Shown here: in pieces, positions 8,997-16,685 of the stretch
Position numbering within the stretch: the first letter of the stretch is position 1
Layout: every line of letters begins with the position of its first letter
DNA from: Streptomyces sp. NBRC 110028
GTDB taxonomy: Bacteria; Actinomycetota; Actinomycetes; Streptomycetales; Streptomycetaceae
DNA length: 64,000 nt
Direction: 5' to 3'
Assembly: GCF_001417735.1 (NCBI RefSeq)
Contig: NZ_BBUZ01000025.1
Span: 62,001-126,000 of the forward strand
Program-made: the position numbers and the translations under genes
The notes under the pieces: generated by a model
Database searches by the model: none
Seen by the model: only the letters and a program-made list of their open reading frames with translations
Told to the model about the DNA's origin: nothing

Positions 8997-10040
8997 TCAG
9001 CCGGCCGTCGGTGGGGCGGTGCTGGCCCGCACCATCAGCTGGGTCGCCAGCTCCACGCGAGGGGAGTCGATCTCCTCGCCCCGGGCCTGCCGCAGCACCG
9101 TGCGGGCCGCCAGTTTGCCCATGTCGGCCAGGGGCTGACGCACCGTCGTCAGGGGCGGGGCGGACCAGCGGACCTCGGGGAGGTCGTCGAAGCCGACCAC
9201 GCTCACATCCTCCGGCACCCGCAGCCCCCGCCTCCGCAGGGCCTCGATGGCGCCCAGGGCCATCTGGTCGCTGGAGGCGAAGACGGCGGTGGGCGGGGTG
9301 GGGGCGGCCATGAGCTGGTCGCAGCCGTGGAAACCGGATTCGTGGTAGAAGTCCCCCTGCGCGACGAGAGCCTGGTCGAACGGAACACCCGCCGCCTCCA
9401 GGGCCGCCCGGTGTCCGTCCAGCCGCGCCCGGCTGCACAGCAGCCGGGGCGGGCCCGCGATGAGGCCGATCCTGCGGTGGCCGAGGCTCAGCAGATGTTC
9501 GGTGGCGGCCATGCCGCCCGCCCAGTTGGTCGCGCCGATGGTCGGGGCCTCGAGGGCGGGGGAGCCCGCCGGGTCGACGACCACGATGGGGACGTTCAGG
9601 CGCCGCAGCTCGGCGTGGACCACCGGCTCCAGGACGGACGTCACCAGGATCACCCCGTCCGAGGCGCGGGCCCGCAGGTTCTTCAGCCACTGCCGGGCCG
9701 AGCCCGCCCGCCCGTGGATGGCGGAGACGACCGTACCGACACCGTCCTGGTGCGCGATCTCCTCCACCCCGCGGATGATCTCCACGGCCCAGGGGCTGTC
9801 GAGGTCGTTGAAGACCAGGTCGACGAGGGCGGCGCGGTCGCCGGGGGCGGTGTGACGGCGGCGGTAGCCGTGGACGCGTAGCAGGTCCTCGACCCTGGCC
9901 CGGGTCTCGGGGGAGACGTCCGACCGTCCGTTGACGACCCGCGAGACCGTGGGGACGGACACCCCGGCCTCCTGGGCGATGGCGGTGATCGTCACCTTCG
10001 GCTTGGTACCGCCGTCGGGGCCCGCGCTCTCCGTAGCCAT
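8997..10040 (-). CDS. LacI-family transcriptional regulator (347 aa)
   Basis: N-terminal LacI HTH (VTITAIAQEAGVSVPTVSRV, residues about 15-35) with hinge region, then a periplasmic-binding-protein-like sensor domain (residues about 70-335; PTAVFASSDQMALGAIEAL, VSVVGFDDLPE). It would repress the sugar transport/GH3 genes downstream until an oligosaccharide binds. It is 143 bases upstream of the binding-protein gene in the same direction and divergent from the xylanase remnant. CTTCCGGAA motifs occur in both flanking intergenic regions. Confidence 0.9.
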   Translation of the reverse strand: MATESAGPDGGTKPKVTITAIAQEAGVSVPTVSRVVNGRSDVSPETRARVEDLLRVHGYRRRHTAPGDRAALVDLVFNDLDSPWAVEIIRGVEEIAHQDGVGTVVSAIHGRAGSARQWLKNLRARASDGVILVTSVLEPVVHAELRRLNVPIVVVDPAGSPALEAPTIGATNWAGGMAATEHLLSLGHRRIGLIAGPPRLLCSRARLDGHRAALEAAGVPFDQALVAQGDFYHESGFHGCDQLMAAPTPPTAVFASSDQMALGAIEALRRRGLRVPEDVSVVGFDDLPEVRWSAPPLTTVRQPLADMGKLAARTVLRQARGEEIDSPRVELATQLMVRASTAPPTAG

Positions 10041-10114
10041 TTCCGCCTCCTCCGTTGACGGGCCTCATGCCCGCCTCTGACTTTCCGGTCGTACCCTCGC
10101 AACCTTGCAGAAGT

Positions 10115-10123
10115 CTTCCGGAA
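10115..10123. promoter_or_regulatory. CTTCCGGAA motif in divergent lacI/xylanase region
   Basis: The core is identical to the palindrome at 8861-8870. It lies 75 bases upstream of the lacI-type start and 40 upstream of the xylanase-remnant ATG, a position suited to autoregulation and control of the former xylanase gene. Confidence 0.4.
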
Positions 10124-10162
10124 AACCGGATCAGACGTGAAGAGAAGAGAGGGACAATCCCC

Positions 10163-10484
10163 ATGAAGCTCCAGCTCCTGAGCTTACGCAGAGCCCACGC
10201 CACCACGCTGGCGGCGGTTTCCGCAGCGCTCGCCTTCGGCCCCGCCGCCCAGGCCGACGCCCACGCCGCCAACCCCACGCTGCGCGAAGTCGCCGCCCGC
10301 ACCGGCCGCTTCGTCGGCACGGCCGTCAACGACGGACGGCTCGGTGGGCCGCCGCCGACCGCCTCGTCTCGTTCGCCCAGGCCAACAACCAGAAGGTGTA
10401 CGGCCACACTCTGGTCTGGCACAGCCAGATGCCGGGCCGGCTGGAGAACGGCTCGTTCTCCGACACCGAGCTGCGCCCCATCAT
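10163..10484 (+). pseudogene. Remnant of secreted GH10 endo-1,4-beta-xylanase
   Basis: The ATG follows GAGAAGAGAGGGA. The first frame encodes a signal peptide (LAAVSAALAFGPAAQA) and the GH10 start (TLREVAARTGRFVGTAVNDGRL). After about base 10343 the reading frame shifts: ADRLVSFAQANNQKVYGH and HTLVWHSQMPG, the canonical GH10 block, continue in another frame, and a segment of about 25-30 codons expected between them is absent. Homology ends near LRPIM, so both catalytic glutamates and most of the barrel are lost. The gene is dead, but its promoter region and the divergent LacI gene remain. Confidence 0.85.
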
Positions 10485-10555
10485 GACCCGCCCTGGGCGG
10501 CCCGGACGGGACACCGCCGCGCCGCCCGGGCGATCGCGCCTGACCCGACGCGCCT

Positions 10556-10584
10556 GTAAGAAATCGCGGCTCCCCGCCATTCCC
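10556..10584 (+). promoter_or_regulatory. Putative ECF-type promoter of sigma operon
   Basis: GTAAGAAA (10556-10563), 15 bases, then ATTCCC (10579-10584), about 32 bases before the sigma-factor GTG. The same pair with identical spacing occurs at 12346-12374 upstream of the secreted-protein gene. This suggests that the local ECF sigma factor reads both promoters, including its own. Confidence 0.5.
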
Positions 10585-10615
10585 AGGTGAGAGAGCCAAG
10601 ATGAGGAGACGGCGC

Positions 10616-11149
10616 GTGACCGACGCCCAACGCTTCCGGGACCTGTACGAGGAGTGCCACCCCCGTGTGCTGGCCTACGCCGCCGGCCTGGTGGGACGGC
10701 AGGTCGGTGAGGACATCACCAGTGAGACCTTCACCGTCGCCTGGCGCCGGATGCGGGACATTCCCACGCCGCCGCTGCCGTGGCTGCTCGGCGTGGCCCG
10801 CAATCTGACCCGTGAGCTGCGGCGCCGCGACGGCCGGCAGTACGCGCTGGCCGCCGAGGAGGCGCGGCGCCTCATCACCTCGGGTGCCCGGGTCGACGAC
10901 GTGGCCGCCGATGTGACCGAACGCGCGGCGGCGCTGCAGGCCCTGGCGGGGCTGTCCGCCGCCGACCGCGAGTTGCTGACGCTGGTCGCCTGGCACGGGC
11001 TGGGCCCGAAACAGGCCGCGCGCGTCCTCGGCTGTACCACCGCCACTTTCTCGGTCCGGCTGCACCGGGCCCGGCGGCGGCTGGAACGGGCCGTGGACGC
11101 GGTCGGGTTCTCTCACGCCCACCCGAAAGCAACAGTGAAGGAGCACTGA
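10616..11149 (+). CDS. ECF-type RNA polymerase sigma factor (177 aa)
   Basis: Region 2 spans residues about 8-70 (RFRDLYEECHPRVLAYAAGL, DITSETFTVAWRRM) and region 4 about 105-160 (LSAADRELLTLVAWHGLGPKQAARVLGC, FSVRLHRARRRLERAV). The GTG at 10616 is preferred to the ATG at 10601 because GAGGAGA is ideally placed before it. The gene is followed after one base by a membrane-anchored CU044_5270-type partner, a pairing known for such sigma factors. The signal sensed is unknown. Confidence 0.87.
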   Translation: MTDAQRFRDLYEECHPRVLAYAAGLVGRQVGEDITSETFTVAWRRMRDIPTPPLPWLLGVARNLTRELRRRDGRQYALAAEEARRLITSGARVDDVAADVTERAAALQALAGLSAADRELLTLVAWHGLGPKQAARVLGCTTATFSVRLHRARRRLERAVDAVGFSHAHPKATVKEH

Positions 11150-11150
11150 C

Positions 11151-12329
11151 ATGGCACGCACGCGGCCCGATGTCATGAAGACGCTGGCGGACGCGCGGCC
11201 CCGGGAGCTGGACCCGGACCAGCTGGCCGGTTCCGCACGCGCCCGGCACGACCTGATCACCATCCTGGCCGGTGCGCCGGAGGCGCCGGAAACCCGCCGC
11301 TCCGCCCGGCCGTTCACCTGGCGCTGGGCGCTGCCCGTCGCGGTGGCGGCGGCCGCGGCCGGGGTGGTCGTGGCGGCCCTGCCCCAGGGCCCCCAGGGCG
11401 TGGACGGCTCCCGGGCCACCGCCGGGCCCGCCACCGGCGGCCCCCGGCACACCCCCGGGAACGGCCGTCTCGCGCTGCTGAACGTGGCCGCCCGGGCGGA
11501 TCGTCCCGCCGAGGAGGGCACGTACTGGCAGACCACCACACGATCGGCCTGGACCGGCGTCGTCGAGCACTCCGGGCAGACCTTCGCGGTCGTCGACTCC
11601 GAGCGGGGGCAGCGGTCCGTCGGGGTGCGGCCCGGCACGGAGAGCCTGGAGATCAGGGGGCTCGACGCCGCCGTCGAACCCCGCACCGCGCGGGACCGGG
11701 AGCGCTGGCGGGCCGCCGGACTGCCCAAGGAGGTGACGCTCGCCGCCGAGGACGACGGCGGCACGCTGGCTCTGCCGATGGAGGACCGGGGCAGGAAGCG
11801 GCCGATGGTTGACCGGACCAACCTCGGTGACGAGATCGCCGCCCTCGGCGCGCGCAATGTGACCTACGCGGACCTGCGGAAACTCCCCGGCGACGCCGCG
11901 AAGCTGAAGGAGGTGCTGGCGGATCTGTACACGGAGGACGGCGGGAGCGAGGTCAAGGACCGCACCGAGTGGATGTGGCAGCAGGCGGCCGGGCTGATCA
12001 CCCTGCCGGTGAAGCCCGGGGTCCGGGCCGCCGCGTACCGCGTCATCGCGGGCCTGCCGGGCATCCGGTCGCTCGGCGAGGTGACCGACCCGCTGGGCCG
12101 CAAGGGGGTCGGTTTCGCCCTGCCCGCGGTCGAGGGGCCCGGTTACGGGGCCGTGCGGTCGGAGCTGATCGTGGACCCGGCGACCGGCGCCCTGCTGGCC
12201 GACCGGCAGACGCTGACCAAGCCGAACGCGAAGGCCGCCGAGGCGGGGCTCACGGCCGGCACGGTGGTCAACTACACCGCCACCGTGCGGGCGGAGTGGA
12301 CCGACCGGCAGCTGAAGACCCCCGAATAA
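11151..12329 (+). CDS. CU044_5270 family membrane-anchored protein (392 aa)
   Basis: The start shows the family opening (MKTLADARPRELDPDQLAGSARAR), then one transmembrane helix (WALPVAVAAAAAGVVVAALP, about residues 58-77) with a large extracytoplasmic domain. This family is regularly encoded directly behind ECF sigma genes; here only one base separates them. It has no zinc anti-sigma HxxxCxxC motif, so an anti-sigma or signal-sensing role is inference from context. The repeated YRVIAGLPGIRSLGEVTDPLGRKG-type segment in the C-terminal third is typical of the family. Confidence 0.8.
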   Translation: MARTRPDVMKTLADARPRELDPDQLAGSARARHDLITILAGAPEAPETRRSARPFTWRWALPVAVAAAAAGVVVAALPQGPQGVDGSRATAGPATGGPRHTPGNGRLALLNVAARADRPAEEGTYWQTTTRSAWTGVVEHSGQTFAVVDSERGQRSVGVRPGTESLEIRGLDAAVEPRTARDRERWRAAGLPKEVTLAAEDDGGTLALPMEDRGRKRPMVDRTNLGDEIAALGARNVTYADLRKLPGDAAKLKEVLADLYTEDGGSEVKDRTEWMWQQAAGLITLPVKPGVRAAAYRVIAGLPGIRSLGEVTDPLGRKGVGFALPAVEGPGYGAVRSELIVDPATGALLADRQTLTKPNAKAAEAGLTAGTVVNYTATVRAEWTDRQLKTPE

Positions 12330-12345
12330 TCGCTCGGGGCGGCCG

Positions 12346-12374
12346 GTAAGAAACGCCGGGCGGCGGCCACTTCC
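12346..12374 (+). promoter_or_regulatory. Second copy of putative ECF promoter
   Basis: GTAAGAAA (12346-12353), 15 bases, then ACTTCC (12369-12374). Element and spacing match the one upstream of the sigma factor. It lies 37 bases before the ATG of the secreted propeller protein. Confidence 0.5.
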
Positions 12375-12410
12375 TTCTGAGAACCCCACACCGAGCAGAA
12401 GGAGCACCAC

Positions 12411-13610
12411 ATGGCCGGAACCACAGGGCGAACCGGAACGCGCCGCGGATGGCTGCGCACGGCGGTCGCGGTGTGCGCGGTCGCGCTCGGCACCCTCGGC
12501 ACCCCGGCGAACGCCGCGCCGGACGCCACTTCGGGCGCCGCCACCCCGTGGAAGCTGCTGACGCCGCTGAGCGAGACCGCCTCGCGGGAGTTCTGGGACA
12601 TCGCCTCGACCGGCGCCGGGGACGCCTGGACCGTGGGCCGGACGACGGACGGCCCCGCCGGGTCCACCCCGCTGATCAGGCACTGGAACGGCACCGCCTG
12701 GAGGGACGTGCCCGCCGCCTCCACCGGTGGCAAGGCCGCGCGCCTGGAGGAGGTCGCCGCCTCCGCGCCCGACGACGCCTGGGCGGCCGGCACGCTGGAC
12801 GACAACACCTCCATCGTGCTCCAGCACTGGGACGGGAAGCGGTGGAACAGGACCGACCACCCCGCCGCGCCCGAGGGATCGCTCGGCTTCGTCGCCGACA
12901 TCGCCACCTTCGGCAAGAAGGCCGCCTGGCTGACCGGCTTCGACTGGGATCCCAACAGCGGCGCCGACACCGGCTACCTGGAGCGCTGGACCGGCTCCGG
13001 ATGGCAGAAGGTGTCGCTCCCCGCCGCACCCGGCGGCGGGGACGTGCGCCCCTCGGAGATCACCGGCACCGGACCGGACGACGTCTGGGTCACCGCCGAC
13101 GCCGTCACCGGCACGGTGTCCGCACCGCTGCTGTACCACTGGAACGGCGGCGGCTGGACGGTCCGCGAGGTGCCCACCCCCAGCGCGTCGCCGACCGGCT
13201 GGACGTCCGGCCACGCCGTGGCCACCGGCCGTGACTCGGTCTATCTGGTCGGCAAGACCAACGAGGACAGGCCCGCGGCCACCATGGCCACCCGCTGGAC
13301 CGGCAGCCGCTGGGAGTCGCTGCCCGCGCTCCCCGTCGAGGAGGCGAACGCCGTGGGCGCGGACGGTGCCGGACGGCTGTGGATCGCCGGCTGGACCCCG
13401 GGCGACCCCCACTCCGTGCTGTCCCGCTGGACCGGTAACGCGTGGGTGACCGAGAAGCTGCCCGCCGACGTCACCGGGAAGAGTGAGATGTCCTCGGTGC
13501 TCGGCATCGCGGGCGTCCCCGGGACGAAGGGCGTGTTCGCCGCGGGGACGGCCGGCTGCGCGAGCGATCCCGTCCAGTGCGGGATGCTGGTCTCACGCGA
13601 CCTGCGCTGA
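12411..13610 (+). CDS. Secreted protein with propeller-like repeats (399 aa)
   Basis: Strong GAAGGAG before the ATG. A Tat- or Sec-type signal peptide (TRRGWLRTAVAVCAVALGTL, cleavage near ANAA) precedes six repeats with the pattern GDAWTVG, DDAWAAG, KAAWLTG, DDVWVTA, DSVYLVG, GRLWIAG, each followed by a W-x-G-x-x-W strand. This suggests a beta-propeller, a binding rather than catalytic fold. The promoter-like element shared with the upstream sigma operon suggests it belongs to that sigma factor's regulon. Its 3' end overlaps nirD by 18 bases, tail to tail. Confidence 0.7.
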   Translation: MAGTTGRTGTRRGWLRTAVAVCAVALGTLGTPANAAPDATSGAATPWKLLTPLSETASREFWDIASTGAGDAWTVGRTTDGPAGSTPLIRHWNGTAWRDVPAASTGGKAARLEEVAASAPDDAWAAGTLDDNTSIVLQHWDGKRWNRTDHPAAPEGSLGFVADIATFGKKAAWLTGFDWDPNSGADTGYLERWTGSGWQKVSLPAAPGGGDVRPSEITGTGPDDVWVTADAVTGTVSAPLLYHWNGGGWTVREVPTPSASPTGWTSGHAVATGRDSVYLVGKTNEDRPAATMATRWTGSRWESLPALPVEEANAVGADGAGRLWIAGWTPGDPHSVLSRWTGNAWVTEKLPADVTGKSEMSSVLGIAGVPGTKGVFAAGTAGCASDPVQCGMLVSRDLR

Positions 13611-13967
13611 CATCACGTCACCGGCCCGTGTGGCGTAGGCCTGGACGGTGACCGTCTCATCGTCCAGGCACCGCCCCGTCTCCAGGTCGAAGCGCTGCTT
13701 GAGCAGCGGCGAGGCCACGAACGGCCGCCCGTCCGCCGACCCCAGCAGCCCCCGGGAGAGGACGTACGCGCCGGTGAACGGATCGCGGTTGTCGATCGCG
13801 TACGGGCGGCCCGCCCGGTCCAGGAAGACCGCCACCTGGCTGCCGTCCGGCAGCAGGGCGGCCACGCCACGGCCGGGGATGAGGTCGGTGAGGTCGCAGA
13901 CCGCGAACCACCGCTGGTCGATGAGGAGTTCCACGCGGAGGTCGATCCGCTCGGGCGCCATGGTCAT
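13593..13967 (-). CDS. nirD: Nitrite reductase small subunit NirD (124 aa)
   Basis: Rieske-like NirD subunit of the cytoplasmic assimilatory NADH-dependent nitrite reductase. The fold is recognisable (WFAVCDLTDLIPGRGVAALL, YAIDNRDPFTGAYVLSRG, VASPLLKQRFDLETGRCLDD) but, as in other NirD proteins, the Rieske Cys/His cluster ligands are absent. The ATG at 13965-13967 overlaps the nirB stop in an ATGA, so NirB and NirD are translationally coupled. Confidence 0.93.
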   Translation of the reverse strand: MTMAPERIDLRVELLIDQRWFAVCDLTDLIPGRGVAALLPDGSQVAVFLDRAGRPYAIDNRDPFTGAYVLSRGLLGSADGRPFVASPLLKQRFDLETGRCLDDETVTVQAYATRAGDVMSAQVA

Positions 13968-16588
13968 CGGCTCGAGGTCCCTTCGAGAGTGCGTGCGGTA
14001 CGGACGGGGATGGTGGGGCCGGACAGCAGCGTCAGGTCCGGCTTGACCTGGTCGCGCTCGGGGACGAAGGCGACCGTCGGGTCGGGTGATTCGGGCGCGT
14101 TGACGAAGGAGACGAACCGCCGCAGCCGCTCCGGGTCGTTGATGGTCTCGGCCCACTCGTCGCGGTAGCCCGCCACGTGGTCGGCCATCAGCGCCTCCAG
14201 TTCGGCGCACAGCCCCAGGGAGTCGTGGACCACCACGTCCCGTACGTGGTCCAGGCCGCCCTCGATGCGCTCCAGCCAGGCCGAGGTGCGCTCCAGCCGG
14301 TCGGCGGTGCGGATGTAGAACATCAGGAAGCGGTCGATGAGCCGGATCAGCTCCTCGTCGTTCAGATCCTGGGCGAGCAGATCGGCGTGGCGCGGTTCGG
14401 CGCCGCCGTTGCCGCCGACGTACAGGTTCCAGCCGGCTGCCGTGGCGATGACGCCGAAGTCCTTGCCGCGCGCCTCGGCGCATTCGCGGGCGCAGCCGGA
14501 GACGGCCGACTTCAGCTTGTGCGGGGAGCGCAGGCCCCGGTAGCGCAGCTCCAGGTCGATGGCCATGCGCACCGAGTCCTGGACGCCGTAGCGGCACCAG
14601 GTCTGGCCCACGCAGGACTTCACGGTGCGCAGCGCCTTGCCGTACGCGTGCCCGGACTCGAACCCGGCGTCCACCAGCTTGGCCCAGATCACCGGGAGCT
14701 GGTCCACCCGGGCGCCGAACAGGTCGATCCGCTGACCGCCGGTGATCTTCGTGTAGAGGCCGAAGTCCCGGGCGATCTCGCCGATCACGATCAGCTTCTC
14801 CGGGGTGATCTCACCGCCGGGGATGCGCGGCACGATCGAATACGACCCGTTGCGCTGGAGGTTGGCCAGGAAGTGGTCGTTGGTGTCCTGCAGCGCGGCC
14901 TGTTCGCCGTCCAGGACATAGCCGCTGGTGCCCAGCGTCGGGGCGAGGGAGGCGATGATCGAGCCGACGGCCGGTTTGCACACCTCGCAGCCGTCGCCGC
15001 TGCGCGCCTCCTCGCGGCCGTGGCCCTCCAGCAGCCGCGCGTAGGTGGTGATGCGCAGGGTGCGGACGATCTCGTACAGCTCGGCGCGGGTGTACCCGAA
15101 GCAGCCGCACAGCCCCTTGTCGACGCTGATCCCGCTCGCCTCCAGCTCGTCGTTGACAAGCGTGGTGAGCGTCTTGACGCAGCTTCCGCAGCCGGTGCCC
15201 GCCTTGGTGCACTTCTTCACCTCGGGCACGGTGGCGCACCCGTGATCGGTGACCGCCGACCGGATCGAGCCCTTGGTGACGTTGTGGCAGCTGCAGATGA
15301 CCGCGTCGTCCGGCAGCGCGGACGGGCCGAGCGCGGCGGGCGCGCCCAGCCCCGCGGGCAGCACCAGCTGCTCGGGGGCGACGGGCGGCACGGAACCGGT
15401 CAGCGGCCGCAGCATGCCGTACGACTCGGCGTCGCCGACCAGCACCCCGCCGAGCAGTTCGCCGCCGGCGCCGACCACCAGCTTCTTGTAGACGCCCGCC
15501 CGGGCGTCGGAGTAGACGACGTCGAGACAGCCGTCGGCGGTGCCGTGGGCGTCGCCGAAGGACGCCACGTCCACGCCGAGCAGCTTGAGCTTGGTGGAGG
15601 TGTCGGCGCCGGTGAAGCCCTCGCAGTCCACCGCGGCCAGGTCGTCGGCGACGGTCTGCGCCATCTCGTACCCGGGCGCGACCAGCCCGTACACCCGCCC
15701 GTCGGCGGTCAGCGCGCATTCGCCGATCGCGTACACCGCCGGGTCGCTGGTGCGGCAGCGCTCGTCGACGGTGATGCCGCCGCGTTCGCCGACGTCCAGC
15801 CCGCAGTCCCGGGCGAGCTGGTCGCGCGGGCGCACCCCGGCCGAGAAGATCACCAGATCGGTGTCGATGGACGAGCCGTCCGAGAGCGCCATGGCGGTCA
15901 CCGCGCCGCCGGTGTCGGCGATGATCTCCTTGCCGCCGACGCCGGTGTGCACGATCAGCCCCATGTCCTCGACGGTGCGGCGCAGCGCGGCGCCGCCGCC
16001 CTCGTCCACCTGGAGCGCCATCAGCCGGGCGTTGAACTCCACGATGTGCGTGGTCAGCCCGAGCCCCTTGAGCGCGCCCGCCGCCTCCAGTCCGAGCAGC
16101 CCGCCGCCGACCACGGTGCCCGTCGCCCGGTCCTTGGCGTACTCCTCGATCGCGAGCAGGTCCTCGACCGTGCGGTAGACGAAGCAGCCCGCGCTGTCCT
16201 TGCCGTGCACCGGCGGCACGAACGGGTACGAGCCGGTGGCCAGCACGAGCGTGTCGTACGTGACGGTGAGCCCGGAGCGCGCGGTGACCGTGCGCGCCGC
16301 CCGGTCGATGGCCTCGGCCGGGTCGCCCAGGTGCAGCTCGATGCCGTGCCGCTCCATGAAGCCGTCCTCGACCATGGACAGATCGTCCGCGGTCCGGCCG
16401 GAGAAGTACGAGGTGAGCTGTACCCGGTCGTACGCGGGCCGGGGCTCCTCGCACAGCACCACGACCCGGGCGCGGCTCGTCACGCCCCGGTCGGCCAGGG
16501 CCTCCAGGAAGCGCTGGCCGACCATGCCGTGCCCGACGAGCACGATCGTGGGGGTGGCAGTCTCGGACTTCGGTGCGCTCTTCGTCAT
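13964..16588 (-). CDS. nirB: Nitrite reductase large subunit NirB (874 aa)
   Basis: Reduces nitrite to ammonium with NAD(P)H in the cytoplasm. In order: FAD/NAD-binding oxidoreductase (VGHGMVGQRF; VVGGGLLGLEAAGAL), a BFD-type [2Fe-2S] domain (CSCHNVTKGSIRSAV, then CTKAGTGCGSC), and the siroheme/[4Fe-4S] reductase part with SCVGQTWCRYG and SGCARECAE supplying cluster cysteines. The ATG at 16586-16588 matches the family N-terminus (TPTIVLVGHGMVG); the frame extends upstream only to a TTG. A GlnR-type box lies 24 bases upstream of this start. Confidence 0.95.
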   Translation of the reverse strand: MTKSAPKSETATPTIVLVGHGMVGQRFLEALADRGVTSRARVVVLCEEPRPAYDRVQLTSYFSGRTADDLSMVEDGFMERHGIELHLGDPAEAIDRAARTVTARSGLTVTYDTLVLATGSYPFVPPVHGKDSAGCFVYRTVEDLLAIEEYAKDRATGTVVGGGLLGLEAAGALKGLGLTTHIVEFNARLMALQVDEGGGAALRRTVEDMGLIVHTGVGGKEIIADTGGAVTAMALSDGSSIDTDLVIFSAGVRPRDQLARDCGLDVGERGGITVDERCRTSDPAVYAIGECALTADGRVYGLVAPGYEMAQTVADDLAAVDCEGFTGADTSTKLKLLGVDVASFGDAHGTADGCLDVVYSDARAGVYKKLVVGAGGELLGGVLVGDAESYGMLRPLTGSVPPVAPEQLVLPAGLGAPAALGPSALPDDAVICSCHNVTKGSIRSAVTDHGCATVPEVKKCTKAGTGCGSCVKTLTTLVNDELEASGISVDKGLCGCFGYTRAELYEIVRTLRITTYARLLEGHGREEARSGDGCEVCKPAVGSIIASLAPTLGTSGYVLDGEQAALQDTNDHFLANLQRNGSYSIVPRIPGGEITPEKLIVIGEIARDFGLYTKITGGQRIDLFGARVDQLPVIWAKLVDAGFESGHAYGKALRTVKSCVGQTWCRYGVQDSVRMAIDLELRYRGLRSPHKLKSAVSGCARECAEARGKDFGVIATAAGWNLYVGGNGGAEPRHADLLAQDLNDEELIRLIDRFLMFYIRTADRLERTSAWLERIEGGLDHVRDVVVHDSLGLCAELEALMADHVAGYRDEWAETINDPERLRRFVSFVNAPESPDPTVAFVPERDQVKPDLTLLSGPTIPVRTARTLEGTSSR

Positions 16589-16611
16589 GCCAGGAAGCGT
16601 GCGGGAACGCT

Positions 16612-16649
16612 GTTTCCCGACCGCATCACCGTCGTTTCCCGGACGCAAC
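16612..16649 (-). promoter_or_regulatory. Four-site GlnR box upstream of nirBD
   Basis: On the minus strand the sequence is GTTGC-n6-GAAAC-n6-GATGC-n6-GAAAC, matching the published Streptomyces GlnR consensus gTnAc-n6-GaAAc repeated twice. The b-sites are perfect and the a-sites are 4/5 and weaker; spacing is exact throughout. nirB is a known GlnR target in S. coelicolor. The box ends only 24 bases before the nirB ATG, so the transcript may be leaderless or very short-leadered. Confidence 0.75.
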
Positions 16650-16685
16650 GCTGCCCTCAGCGCGCGGCCTCAGCCGTTGTGAGCC

